NCBI GenBank assembly: GCA_013360465.1
Contig: JABWBO010000010.1
Location: 1-64,000, forward strand
DNA: 64,000 nucleotides
Origin: Anaerolineae bacterium
GTDB lineage: Bacteria > Chloroflexota > Anaerolineae > Aggregatilineales > Phototrophicaceae
Direction of reading: 5' to 3'
In this document: positions 49,919 through 59,650 of the stretch, piece by piece
Position numbering within the stretch: position 1 is the first letter of the stretch
Layout of the letters: the number at the start of each line of letters is the position of its first letter
Notes under the pieces: model-generated
Told to the model about the DNA's origin: nothing
Database searches by the model: none
What the model saw: only the letters and a program-made list of their open reading frames with translations
Program-made: the position numbers and the translations under genes

Positions 49919-50782
49919 TTGTTAGCAGCGGATCAACCCTCGGACCTCGCGGCGCAGTCACAGTTCATCCCCGCGACTGCCTTCGATTTTGATCGCCTGG
50001 CGAAAATCTATTCCGACGCCCGCACCGACTACATTGTGCCTATGCCGATGAATGGGCGGCGCATGCAGGAGTACGTCCGTTTTTATGATGTCGCGCTGGA
50101 CAGTTCTTTTGTCGCCGTCGATTCTTCCAGTACGGCGACCGGGGTAGGCATGTTGGGGCTGCGCAAAGAACGCGCCTGGATCACCCGATTAGGCATCATG
50201 CCTGCCGAGCGACGGAATCGCGTTGCGCAGGAGATGGTCACGCGGCTTCTCGACGCTGCGCGCCAGCGCAGCGCGACATGTGCGCAGTTGGAAGTCATCG
50301 AAGGCAACGAAGCGGCTCACCGCCTCTTCCTGAAGTTCGGTTTTGCCGATCACCGCCGCCTGCTGGTCATTCGTCGCCCGCCCGGTCCGATCGCTGCGCC
50401 GGTTGCTGGCGGATCGGTGGAATATCTCGACGCCGAGGCGATTGACGCCTGTCTCGCTGCGCGCCGTGATACGCCGTCATGGATCGATGACACGGCTTCG
50501 CTGCAAAACGCCGGCGGGCTGCATGGGCTGCGAATCGTCATGCCCGACGGACGCAGCGGGTGGATCGTCTATCGGGCGGCGGCTTTCCAGTTGTCTCATT
50601 TTGCCCTGGACGCTCCCGACCCTGAGGTCGCCGTTCAACTGCTTTCGTCGGTACACAGTCAGCATCCCCAGATGGACACCAAGGTCGAGAATCTCGCCGC
50701 CGACAGCCCCTTCTGGGCGGCGTTTCAGCAGGTCGGCTATGTCGAAAGCTTCCGCCGGATCGAAATGCTGATGATGCTCTAA
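49919..50782 (+). CDS. GNAT-family N-acetyltransferase (probably two-domain)
   Basis: …ITRLGIMPAERRNRVAQEMVTRLLDAARQRSATCAQLEVIEGNEAAHRLFLKFGF; TTG start. Confidence 0.75.
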   Translation: MLAADQPSDLAAQSQFIPATAFDFDRLAKIYSDARTDYIVPMPMNGRRMQEYVRFYDVALDSSFVAVDSSSTATGVGMLGLRKERAWITRLGIMPAERRNRVAQEMVTRLLDAARQRSATCAQLEVIEGNEAAHRLFLKFGFADHRRLLVIRRPPGPIAAPVAGGSVEYLDAEAIDACLAARRDTPSWIDDTASLQNAGGLHGLRIVMPDGRSGWIVYRAAAFQLSHFALDAPDPEVAVQLLSSVHSQHPQMDTKVENLAADSPFWAAFQQVGYVESFRRIEMLMML

Positions 50783-50839
50783 CGTTCCCTTCGGCATAAT
50801 GGTGTCATAATGCACCACCAACGAGGGTAAACGATTCGC

Positions 50840-51484
50840 ATGAGCGAAATCAGTGAGGTTCGCACCCTGATCGTCGCCGACAGCCCGCTGGCGCGCGCCG
50901 GTATGTCTGCCCTGCTGGATGGCGTGGGGATCGTAGTCGTCGGCGGTATCGGAGATGAGATCGATCTGCTGGATGCGGTCAACATCTATCACCCCGATGT
51001 GATCGTCTGGGATATGGGTTGGGAGCCGCTGGGCGTCATTGAGCGTATCGCTGATCTGCGGGGCAGACCTCTGGTGCTGGCGCTGACTGCCGACCGGGGC
51101 GCGGCGGTCGAAGCGGCTCCGGCGCTGCTCGGCAGCGGGGCGAAAGGGCTGCTGCTGCAATCGGCGTCGGGCGAAGCTTTGTGCGCGGCGCTGCACGCCG
51201 TCGCCCAGGGCATGGTGGTGATTGACCCCGTCATCGCGGTGGCGCTGCACCCGCACGAAGAGCAGGGGGTCGATGCCGGGTTGGCGGAATCGCTGACCGC
51301 CCGCGAGATGGAGGTGGTTGGCTTGATCGCCGAAGGACTGCCTAACAAGAGCATCGCCCGCAGTCTGGGCATCAGCGAACACACCGTGAAGTTCCACGTC
51401 AACGCCATCCTGACCAAGCTGGGGGCACAGAGCCGTACCGAAGCAGTGGTGCGCGCTACCCGTTTGGGCTTGATCAGTCTTTGA
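50840..51484 (+). CDS. LuxR/NarL-type response regulator
   Basis: Receiver-like N-terminus and LTAREMEVVGLIAEGLPNKSIARSLGISEHTVKFHVNAILTKLGAQSRTEAVVRA. Confidence 0.9.
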   Translation: MSEISEVRTLIVADSPLARAGMSALLDGVGIVVVGGIGDEIDLLDAVNIYHPDVIVWDMGWEPLGVIERIADLRGRPLVLALTADRGAAVEAAPALLGSGAKGLLLQSASGEALCAALHAVAQGMVVIDPVIAVALHPHEEQGVDAGLAESLTAREMEVVGLIAEGLPNKSIARSLGISEHTVKFHVNAILTKLGAQSRTEAVVRATRLGLISL

Positions 51485-51604
51485 TCCCTACCCGTTCGGT
51501 CAGGATCACCCCCATCCTCTTAGGCGATTCCTCATGACGCCGTTTCGGGCTACAGTGATAGTGTCAGACGGGGACACAAGCTGTCCCAAAAAGGAGTCGT
51601 CAAG

Positions 51605-52495
51605 ATGAGCATTCTTCAAGATCTATCGAACGACCTGGCGGGGGCAGTACAGACCGCCAGCGCCAGCATCGTTCGCGTTGAAGCGCGGCGGCGTCTTGCC
51701 GCCACCGGCATTGTGTGGTCTGCCGACGGGCTGGTGATCACCTCGAATCACGGCGTCGAACGCGACGAAAGCATCCGCGTCGGTCTCCCGAACGGCGAGA
51801 CGGTCGAGGCTGCCCTCATCGGACGCGATCCGACGACTGACATTGCTGTCCTGCGCACGGCGGTGAGCCTGACCGTGCCGACCTGGGTGGAAACCAATGC
51901 CATGAAGGTGGGACATCTGGTCCTGGCGCTGGGTCGCCCTGAGGCGGATGTGCAGGCGACTCTCGGCGTCGTCAGCGCTGTCGGCGGCGAATGGCGCACG
52001 ATGGCTGGTGGTCGCGTCGATGTTTATCTTCAGACCGATGTCGTGATGTACCCCGGTTTCTCCGGTGGTCCGCTGATCAGCGCGGGGGGCCAGATGCTCG
52101 GCATGAACAGCTCATCGCTGGCGCGCGGCGTCAGCCTGACGATCCCGGCGGCGACCCTCAAGCGGGTGGCGGCGGCGCTGGCGACGCATGGGCGCGTGCG
52201 TCGCGGTTATCTGGGCGTGAGCGCGCAGCCGGTGCGTCTGCCGGCAGGATTGGCGTCGCAGATTGGTCAGGAAACCGGGCTGCTGCTGGCGGCGGTCGAG
52301 CCGGACAGCCCGGCGGAAAAGGGCGGGCTGCTGCTCGGCGATACGCTTTACGCAATGGCGGGGCAGCCGATTCGCCAGATGGATGACCTGATGGCAGTGC
52401 TGAGCGGCGACCGCGTTGGACAGACGGTCGCGGCGGGCGTGGTGCGCGGCGGTCAGACGGTCGAGGTCCAGGTCGCCATTGGCGAACGGAACTGA
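51605..52495 (+). CDS. HtrA-like trypsin-family serine protease with PDZ domain, no evident signal peptide
   Basis: VITSNHGVE (His), TTDIAVLRT (Asp), YPGFSGGPLIS (Ser), C-terminal PDZ RRGYLGVSAQPVRL…. Confidence 0.85.
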   Translation: MSILQDLSNDLAGAVQTASASIVRVEARRRLAATGIVWSADGLVITSNHGVERDESIRVGLPNGETVEAALIGRDPTTDIAVLRTAVSLTVPTWVETNAMKVGHLVLALGRPEADVQATLGVVSAVGGEWRTMAGGRVDVYLQTDVVMYPGFSGGPLISAGGQMLGMNSSSLARGVSLTIPAATLKRVAAALATHGRVRRGYLGVSAQPVRLPAGLASQIGQETGLLLAAVEPDSPAEKGGLLLGDTLYAMAGQPIRQMDDLMAVLSGDRVGQTVAAGVVRGGQTVEVQVAIGERN

Positions 52496-52499
52496 GGCG

Positions 52500-53129
52500 A
52501 TGAACGGGGTATTCGCGCAGCTCAACGCAGCCTTAACCGGCACCGTCGAAGGTGTGCTGCGGTCGGTGGTGCAGGTGCGCGATTCGACGCGCGGCGCAGG
52601 CGCGGGGACGATCTGGCACAGCGATGGGCTGATCCTCACCAACGCCCACGTCGCCCAGCGGGGATCGCTGCAAGTGGCGCTGCATGATGGGCGCGTGCTG
52701 CCGGCGACGGTGATCGCCCGCGACGACGAGCGTGACCTCGCCGCCCTGTCCATCGATGCTCGCGACCTGCCGACGATACCGATCGGCAGTTCCCGGCATC
52801 TGCATCCGGGGCAGTGGGTGATGGCGCTCGGTCATCCCTGGGGCGTGACCAACGCCGTCACCGGCGGCATTCTGATCGGCGTGGGCAGCAACCTGCCCGA
52901 ACTTCAGATGCCGCGCCGTGACTGGGTTGTCGCCGACCTGCATCTCCGTCCGGGCAACTCCGGCGGTCCGATGATCGACGTGTCGGGGCGATTGATCGGC
53001 GTGAACACGCTGATGACTGGTCCCGGCGTCGGGGTCGCCGTCGGGGTCGATGCCGCTAAGGAATTCTTGAGGGAGTCGCTCGGCGCGCGGGCGGCAGATG
53101 CCGTCGTCCACGCCGCCGATTACGTGTAG
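52500..53129 (+). CDS. HtrA-like trypsin-family serine protease, no PDZ
   Basis: ILTNAHVAQ, ERDLAALSID, RPGNSGGPMIDVSG. Confidence 0.85.
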   Translation: MNGVFAQLNAALTGTVEGVLRSVVQVRDSTRGAGAGTIWHSDGLILTNAHVAQRGSLQVALHDGRVLPATVIARDDERDLAALSIDARDLPTIPIGSSRHLHPGQWVMALGHPWGVTNAVTGGILIGVGSNLPELQMPRRDWVVADLHLRPGNSGGPMIDVSGRLIGVNTLMTGPGVGVAVGVDAAKEFLRESLGARAADAVVHAADYV

Positions 53130-53145
53130 CCGCTTCACATGTCGG

Positions 53146-53222
53146 GGGCAGATCGCCCATCTGTCCCCGTCCAGAACGATAACCCACACAGGGGTGGCGC
53201 TGCCGGCGCTGCCCCTGTTGTG
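53146..53222. terminator. Two consecutive hairpins between convergent genes
   Basis: GGGGGCAGAT…ATCTGTCCCC and ACACAGGGGTGGCGC…GGCGCTGCCCCTGTTGTG. Confidence 0.6.
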
Positions 53223-53235
53223 TTATTCGACCATC

Positions 53236-54207
53236 TCAGCCGACCGGCGACCGATCATGCTCCAGGTTGAGCCATGTCAGCGTCTCCGGCGGCAGGGCGA
53301 TCTCCGCCGCCGCGAGGTTCGCCCGGAATTCCTCTGGCGTGCCGCATCCGACCAGCGCGAAGACGTTCAGCGGCAGGCTCATGACGTATGCCATCGCCAC
53401 CTGGGTGACGCTCAAGCCTATCTGATCCGCCAGCGCCCGCGCCCGTGCCAGGCGGGCGAAGTTATCTGGCGTGCAGTAGCACTGAACGGCGAGCTTGTCC
53501 AGGTAGCTGTCGAAGGCGTCGAGGTTGTCCGGCGTGAAGCGACCGGAGAAGAAGCCACCCGCCAGGCTTGACCAGGCGAACAGCGGCATCTGATTCTCGC
53601 CATAATAGCGGCGGGCGTCGTCATCAACGCTGATGCTGATGCAGTCCGCCCAGGGCGGCTCTGCCTGCCGCGCCAGGCTGAGGTTCGGGCTGCTGGCGAC
53701 GAACGGCGTCAGGCGGTGTTCCGCCGCGTAGGCGTTCGCCTCCTGAATGCGCGTATGGCTCCAGTTGGAGCCGCCGAAGGCGCGGATGCGCCCGGCGCGC
53801 AGATGCTCATTCAGCACCTCGACGATGGGACCGACCGGGACGGAGGGATCATCGCGATGAAGCAGATAGAGGTCGATATAGTCGAACTGGAAGCGCGCCA
53901 GCGAATCGTGGATGTCGGCGGTGATGTCGAAGGGGGTGACGCGCTTGCGGTCCTCGCTGTGGTGCGCGCCTTTGCCGATGATCACCACTTCTTCGCGGAT
54001 TCCCCGCTCGCGCACCCACTTCCCGACGAGGCGCTCGTTCTTGCCGTTACCATAGACGTGCGCCGTGTCGAATGTCGTGCAGCCCTGCTCGAAAATGCCG
54101 TCAAACAGATCGAAACCGGGGCTGCCATCCGGCGCGCCGACCATGAGTGTGCCCTGAACCAACCGCGAGATCGGTTTGTCTATGCCGGGGATGTGTGCGT
54201 ACTGCAT
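53236..54207 (-). CDS. Aldo/keto reductase family protein
   Basis: …ISRLVQGTLMVG…FDTAHVYGNGKNERLVGKW…VIIGKGAHH…LDYIDLYLLHRDDP-type motif. Confidence 0.92.
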   Translation of the reverse strand: MQYAHIPGIDKPISRLVQGTLMVGAPDGSPGFDLFDGIFEQGCTTFDTAHVYGNGKNERLVGKWVRERGIREEVVIIGKGAHHSEDRKRVTPFDITADIHDSLARFQFDYIDLYLLHRDDPSVPVGPIVEVLNEHLRAGRIRAFGGSNWSHTRIQEANAYAAEHRLTPFVASSPNLSLARQAEPPWADCISISVDDDARRYYGENQMPLFAWSSLAGGFFSGRFTPDNLDAFDSYLDKLAVQCYCTPDNFARLARARALADQIGLSVTQVAMAYVMSLPLNVFALVGCGTPEEFRANLAAAEIALPPETLTWLNLEHDRSPVG

Positions 54208-54349
54208 GGTGCCGCCTTTGTCAGGGGATAATCTGCGGATGATGACTCAATCCATGCGGCTTGTCCACAAGCCGATGACGGCTGACGGTTTCGATTTGCA
54301 GTCAGGCTCGCGGCGCAGAATCGACGCGCAGGTAGATGAGGGGAGCTGC

Positions 54350-54897
54350 TCAGATGTCTGCTTCCGTGGCGCTATCACCATTACCTTCATCACCAGGTAG
54401 AATTGACGCGAGTTCCCCTTCAACATCCAGTCCGAACCGGGTCGCGATTATTGCAATGTGAATTCCAAATACACCCCTCATTTGTCCCAAGGCGTCGTTA
54501 AAAAGCCAGCTCGCCCAATGATTACGTTGTCCACCGTACGCGATAATATCTGGGCTTTCTTGCCTCCGATCCGGTTCAAGAACTTTCGGCATGCTATGCG
54601 CATTGCTCGAAGGTTCTCCTCCAGTTCGGGTCCCGTGTCGGGACTCAATAGCATATCAGTTATGAATCCCCTGACTGCAACAACAGACTCTATGCAGTGA
54701 CTGGGTATTTCCATCTGTTCAGGAGCATACAACACTCTTCTATCTTCCAGATAGATTATCACCCTTCGTGCCAATGCGTGTTGAGATTCTGGCGGAGTCC
54801 AGGACATACCAAAAATGGGCGTGCTGAATCCGGTGAGACGTGATTTGATTTCATCGAATTGCATGGTGTCAGCTAACCTTCCATGTTGGTTCATCAA
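54350..54897 (-). pseudogene. Hypothetical protein (possibly DUF6650-like) split by a frameshift near 54555-54563
   Basis: ORF 54478-54897 (…LTGFSTPIFGMSWTPPESQHALARRVIIYLEDRRVLYAPEQMEIP…RKFLNRIGG) and ORF 54350-54592 (…SPDIIAYGGQRNHWASWLFNDALGQMRGVFGIHIAIIATRFGLDVEGELASILPG) read as one protein across a -1 frame change. Confidence 0.6.
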
Positions 54898-54912
54898 GCA
54901 AACTAGCCAGCG

Positions 54913-55146
54913 TTAGGGCTGCGCGATGGCTTGAAGGTTAGCCCGAATCGGTAGATCGTCGATGCTGCCGCGCGTACTCAGGTTCAGGATGGTCAGCCCG
55001 ACGACTTCCTGTGTCTCAGGATCGATGCGCACCAGGATGTCGTCACCTGCCTCGCGGGAGATCGCCGGACGCGGCTCGCCGACTGAGAGATAGAGCACAT
55101 CGCCGATCGCATCGTAGGCGATCTGCATGATGTGCTTTTCTGTCAT
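54913..55146 (-). CDS. DUF2283 domain protein
   Basis: MTEKHIMQIAYDAIGDVLYLSVGEPRPAISREAGDDILVRIDPETQEVVGLTILNLS. Confidence 0.75.
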   Translation of the reverse strand: MTEKHIMQIAYDAIGDVLYLSVGEPRPAISREAGDDILVRIDPETQEVVGLTILNLSTRGSIDDLPIRANLQAIAQP

Positions 55147-55219
55147 ATCACCCCTCCGATAGACCCAACACAACTTCAGCGCCGGAGACTTCCTGGTAAA
55201 CCCGTTCGCTCATGTTGGA

Positions 55220-56680
55220 TCAGCTTTGCAGCGGGCGGCGCTGCTCTGGGGCGAGCGGACTTTTCACGATCACGAACTGCGCCTGATCATGCATCGCCTC
55301 GATGCTGCGGGCGTTGCAGTAGCTCATGCCCGAAAGCAGCCCGCCGCGCAGCTTCTTCAGCACCTTAATCGCTTTACCCTTGTACGGCGTGAAGGTGGTG
55401 CGCCCCTCCGGCACATAGTCGTCGGCGCTGGTCGTGCTTTCGCCCAGCGCCCGGCGCTTCTCGAACGCCGACGCCGATGCCATGCCCCGCACCATCTTCT
55501 TGAGCATGCCATCCTGTTCGACCGGTTCACCGGGGCTTTCTTCCGTGCCCGCCAGCAGCGAGCCGATCATGACGGTGTTCGCGCCGGCAGCGATGGCTTT
55601 CGCCACGTCGCCCGGCTTGCGAATGCCGCCATCGCCGATGATCGGCAGCCGATCCTGATCGCTGGCGAAGGCTTCCGCCGCGTTCATGATCGCCGTGATC
55701 TGGGGTATGCCCACCCCCGCCACGTCGCGTGTCTCACACACGTAGCCGGGACCGACCCCGACCTTGACGCCGTCCGCACCGGCGTCGCGCACATAGCGCG
55801 CACCCTCCACCGTCGCCACGTTGCCGGCGACAATGGGCGTGCGAATGCGTTCTTCGATCTTCAGCCGCCGCAGGATTTCCTGCGTGTAATCCAGCTCGCC
55901 ATGCGCGATATCCAGCACCAGTACATCGACCTCGGCTTCGACCAACCGCAGCGCGCGTTCAATGTCGCCTTCCTGCACACCAATCGCCGCACCGACCATC
56001 AGCTGCCCTTTGGCATCCAGCGAGGCATGGGGGTAATGCTGGTAGTGTTCGTGATCTTTTGTGGTATAGACGCCCACCAGCCTGCCATCTTCGGCAACGA
56101 CCGGGACCTTTTCGATGCGCCGCTGACGCATCACGGCGACCGCGCCCTCCAGCGTCGTGCCGGGCGGGACCGTCCACATGCGTTCGCGCGGCGTCATCAC
56201 CTCGCGCAGGGGGGTGACTGGCTCGCCGGCGTCGAAGTCGCGCGGGGTGGCGATACCCACGAAGGCGCCGTCGAAGGACTCGCCCTCGTAGATGATGACA
56301 TAGCCGCGTTCGCGTTCGTGCAGCAGACGCTGGGCGTCGGCGATAGTAGCGTTTTCCGGGATGACCGGAGGATGATCTTCCATGACACGCATCCGCTCTT
56401 TGACGCGCCGCGCTTCCTTCACCTGCTCGTCGATGCTCATGAAGCGGTGGATGACGCCGAACGCCCCCCACAGCGCCAGCGTCGTCGCCATGCGCCAGCC
56501 TGTGACAGTATCCATGTTGGCGGAGAGGAGCGGAATGTGAATGGGAGGGACGCCGCGTGCAACCTGTGCCGACGTGTCGATTTCGCCGCTGAAGCGCGAG
56601 CGGATCGAAGACCGCCGAGGCACGAGCAGCACATCGTCGAAGCCGAGACCTTCGCCAAGTATTTTGGGATTCGTATTCAT
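55220..56680 (-). CDS. IMP dehydrogenase/GMP reductase-family protein with CBS domains
   Basis: [19 protein letters not shown]…[14 protein letters not shown]…CBS-like repeats…[43 protein letters not shown]. Confidence 0.9.
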   Translation of the reverse strand: MNTNPKILGEGLGFDDVLLVPRRSSIRSRFSGEIDTSAQVARGVPPIHIPLLSANMDTVTGWRMATTLALWGAFGVIHRFMSIDEQVKEARRVKERMRVMEDHPPVIPENATIADAQRLLHERERGYVIIYEGESFDGAFVGIATPRDFDAGEPVTPLREVMTPRERMWTVPPGTTLEGAVAVMRQRRIEKVPVVAEDGRLVGVYTTKDHEHYQHYPHASLDAKGQLMVGAAIGVQEGDIERALRLVEAEVDVLVLDIAHGELDYTQEILRRLKIEERIRTPIVAGNVATVEGARYVRDAGADGVKVGVGPGYVCETRDVAGVGIPQITAIMNAAEAFASDQDRLPIIGDGGIRKPGDVAKAIAAGANTVMIGSLLAGTEESPGEPVEQDGMLKKMVRGMASASAFEKRRALGESTTSADDYVPEGRTTFTPYKGKAIKVLKKLRGGLLSGMSYCNARSIEAMHDQAQFVIVKSPLAPEQRRPLQS

Positions 56681-56781
56681 TTCTGGGATGCCTTACTGCG
56701 GTCCCTGCCGATAACCATCGTATTGTTGTGGAGGGCGGCTCATTTGTCGATACTGACCGCGCCCCTCCCGATTTGTTGATT

Positions 56782-59448
56782 TTAACCAGTCGTCTTCATG
56801 CCGGCGGCGATGCCGTTGATCGTCGCCAGCACGGCGTTGAGCAGCGCCTCGTGTTCGTTCGTGCCCGGCGCGGCTTCGCGCAGACGGCGCAGCAGACTCG
56901 TCTGTATGTAGTTGAGTGGATCGATGTACGGGTTGCGACGCTCAATCGAGCGTTTCATCACCGGGGCATGATCGAGCAGATCGGCGCTGCCCATGATCTG
57001 GCAGATGTGCTGCCGGGCGAGTCCGTGTTCCTCGGTGATGCGCTGGAAGATGCCCTCACGTACATCCTGATCGCGCACCAGGTCGGCGTACAGCCGGGCG
57101 ATGCCCATATCGGCTTTGGCGATATCCAGTTCGACGTTTTCCACCAAAGCACGGAAGAATGTCCACTTGTGATACATCTCCTGAAGTATCCGCAGCCCGC
57201 TCGGCGCGGCGCAGAACTGCTCCAGTGCCGTGCCCACGCCGAACCAGCTGGGGATGATAGCGCGGCTCTGCATCCAGGAGAACATCCAGGGGATGGCGCG
57301 GATCGACTCGAACCCTCCGGCGCTGCGTCTTGCCGGTCGGCTGCCGATGGGCAGACGCGCCAGTTCATTGATCGGAGTCGCCTGCTGCCAGTATTCCAGA
57401 AAGCCTGGCGTCTCGTAGACGAAGGTGCGGTAGGCAGCTTCGCTGGTTTCGGCAAGGCGCTGCATGGTCGCCCTCCAGTCGGGGTGAACCTGGGGACGGT
57501 TCGGCGCGCCGAGCGCGATCAGCGTGGCGTTCATGACCTGCTGTAAGTGCCGGCGGGCGATGGCGGCGTTGGCGTAACGGTAAGCGATCACTTCACCCTG
57601 TTCGGTGATCTTGACCGAACCTTTCAGTGCGCCCGGCGGCTGAGACAGGATCGCCCGGTTGGTCGGTCCACCGCCGCGCCCAATGCTGCCGCCGCGTCCG
57701 TGAAACAGATCCATCTCGATGCCGTAGCGTTCGCAGGTTTCGGCGAGCGCCTGCTGCGCCTGATACAGCCCCCAGTTCGAGGCGAAATAGCCGCCGTCCT
57801 TGTTGCTGTCGCTGTAGCCGAGCATGATCTGCTGACGATCCCCGCGCCTGGCAAGGTGCGCACGGTAGCGGGGGTTCTCGAACAGCGCGGTCATGATCGC
57901 CGGGGCGCTTTGCAGGTCTTCGATGGTCTCGAAGAGCGGTGCTAGATCGACCGCATCGGCGACGCCGACTTCCTGAGCGAACAGGAGCAGAGTCAGGACA
58001 TCGCTGGGCGCGGTACTCATGCTGGCGATGATGCTGTCGATGACGATGCGCCCATACGTGCGATGCGCTCTGCCGATCATGCGCCAGTTCTGGATGACCC
58101 GGTTGGTCGTCTCGGAAAGGTGCGCTTCGGTGGGGAAGAACGGGCGTGGGCTGGCGATTTCGGCATTGAGGAGGCGCTGTTTTTCTGCTTCAGGAAGCTG
58201 GGCGTAGTGTTCAACCTGTCCATAATGCCGAAGGAGTTCGTCCATCGTCGAACGGTGCAGGCGTGCGTCTTCGCGGATGTCCAACGGCACGATGTGTAAG
58301 CCGAATAACCGCACTTTTTCGATCAACCGGCGCAGTGTGCCATCGGCGACGCAGCGCCCCCGGTTGCCGAGCAGGCTCTTGCGGACGATCATCAGGTCGC
58401 TGAGCAGTTCTTCCTGCGAGCGATACTCGTCGCGTTCCAGCTTTTCCCAGATGATCGCCATCACCAGTCGATAAATTTCATCGGCGTCGCGTTCAGGGAA
58501 ACCGGTCTTCGAGACCCAGCGCATTAATTCCTGGGAGACGCCGATTTCATCGATAGACTGCGTGAGGTGATCGCGCAGCAGGGTGACCTCTGCCTGATAA
58601 ATCTGCCGCGCGGTGGCGCGCATCTTCGCCAGGGCGTCCAGGGTGACATCGGCGGTCACGTTGGGGTTGCCGTCGCGGTCTCCACCGATCCACGAGGCGA
58701 AACGCAGCACTTCCGGCAGATCGCTCCAGTCGCCTTCGGGATAAACTTGTTCCAGCGCCGACCGCAGGTCTTCGTAGAGATCGATGGTCTGTTCCATGAT
58801 CACCGAAGTGAGGAAGTACAGCCCAAAATCTACCTCGTCATCGACCTTCGGGCGCGAGGCGCGTGTGGGGCGGGTCTGCCAGAGTTCCTCGATCTCCTCG
58901 CTCAGCGAAATCTCGATGCTCCGGCGCTCGCGGGGGAGCATAACCTCGCGCGAGCGGCTGGCGAGCAGGTCGGCAATATGCCGCAGCTTGATCAGGATCT
59001 CTTTGCGCTTCGCTTCAGAAGGGTGCGCCGTGATGACCAGGCGCACGCGCAGTTTTTCCAGGGCGCGGCGCACCTCGGCGGCGCCGACCCCCGCTGCGCG
59101 GAGTTCGCGTATAGCGGCGTCGATATTTTCTGAGAGTTTGTTCTCTGCTTCGCGGGTGCGCAGCACGCGGATGCGCTGTTCGTCTTCGGCGATGTTGATC
59201 AGTTGAAAATAGTTGCTAAAAGCCTTGGTCAGGATGCGCACCGAGTCCAGCGGCAGGTCGCGTATCGTTGCTTCCAGCGCTGCCGCCGCCTGCTCATCTC
59301 CCTGGCGGCGCGCCTTGGCGAGCGCGCGCACCTGTTCCACCAGGGCAAAGGCGTCATCGCCATGCTGATCGCGGATCACCATGCCGAGCAGATTGCCGAG
59401 CAAGCGAATATCGGTACTCAACGCGCTGGCGAGGTCGTATTCCTGCAT
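56782..59448 (-). CDS. ppc: Phosphoenolpyruvate carboxylase
   Basis: …RLVITAHPSEAKRKEIL…ASWIGGDRDGNPNVTADVT…MLGYSDSNKDGGYFASNWGLY…FHGRGGSIGRGGGPTNRAILSQPPGALKGSVKITEQGEVIAYRYAN. Confidence 0.95.
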   Translation of the reverse strand: MQEYDLASALSTDIRLLGNLLGMVIRDQHGDDAFALVEQVRALAKARRQGDEQAAAALEATIRDLPLDSVRILTKAFSNYFQLINIAEDEQRIRVLRTREAENKLSENIDAAIRELRAAGVGAAEVRRALEKLRVRLVITAHPSEAKRKEILIKLRHIADLLASRSREVMLPRERRSIEISLSEEIEELWQTRPTRASRPKVDDEVDFGLYFLTSVIMEQTIDLYEDLRSALEQVYPEGDWSDLPEVLRFASWIGGDRDGNPNVTADVTLDALAKMRATARQIYQAEVTLLRDHLTQSIDEIGVSQELMRWVSKTGFPERDADEIYRLVMAIIWEKLERDEYRSQEELLSDLMIVRKSLLGNRGRCVADGTLRRLIEKVRLFGLHIVPLDIREDARLHRSTMDELLRHYGQVEHYAQLPEAEKQRLLNAEIASPRPFFPTEAHLSETTNRVIQNWRMIGRAHRTYGRIVIDSIIASMSTAPSDVLTLLLFAQEVGVADAVDLAPLFETIEDLQSAPAIMTALFENPRYRAHLARRGDRQQIMLGYSDSNKDGGYFASNWGLYQAQQALAETCERYGIEMDLFHGRGGSIGRGGGPTNRAILSQPPGALKGSVKITEQGEVIAYRYANAAIARRHLQQVMNATLIALGAPNRPQVHPDWRATMQRLAETSEAAYRTFVYETPGFLEYWQQATPINELARLPIGSRPARRSAGGFESIRAIPWMFSWMQSRAIIPSWFGVGTALEQFCAAPSGLRILQEMYHKWTFFRALVENVELDIAKADMGIARLYADLVRDQDVREGIFQRITEEHGLARQHICQIMGSADLLDHAPVMKRSIERRNPYIDPLNYIQTSLLRRLREAAPGTNEHEALLNAVLATINGIAAGMKTTG

Positions 59449-59533
59449 GTCTGTTGTCCTCACAGGTGCGATACGCTGAATCTTACCGCAAACCGCGAGG
59501 AAAACGACAGGGGGGCTGTCGGATTTAGGGTCT

Positions 59534-59650
59534 GTCTGCAAACTGCTTACCTCACCCCGTTTCGCTGCGCTCAACCGCCCCAATTGGAGAGGGGCAGGGG
59601 GTGAGGTTGGGGTGAGGTTGTGTGAAGACCGGGTTTGCAGACACGCTCTA
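59534..59650 (-). repeat. Dispersed repeat copy 2; TIRs GTCTGCAAAC / GTTTGCAGAC
   Basis: Perfect 10-bp TIRs at 59534-59543 and 59633-59642; reverse complement matches 23106-23205. Confidence 0.7.

Noticed and set aside
55226-56779. 517-aa + strand ORF opposite the IMPDH-family gene
   Set aside because: Antisense shadow; true gene on the minus strand has clear family motifs.
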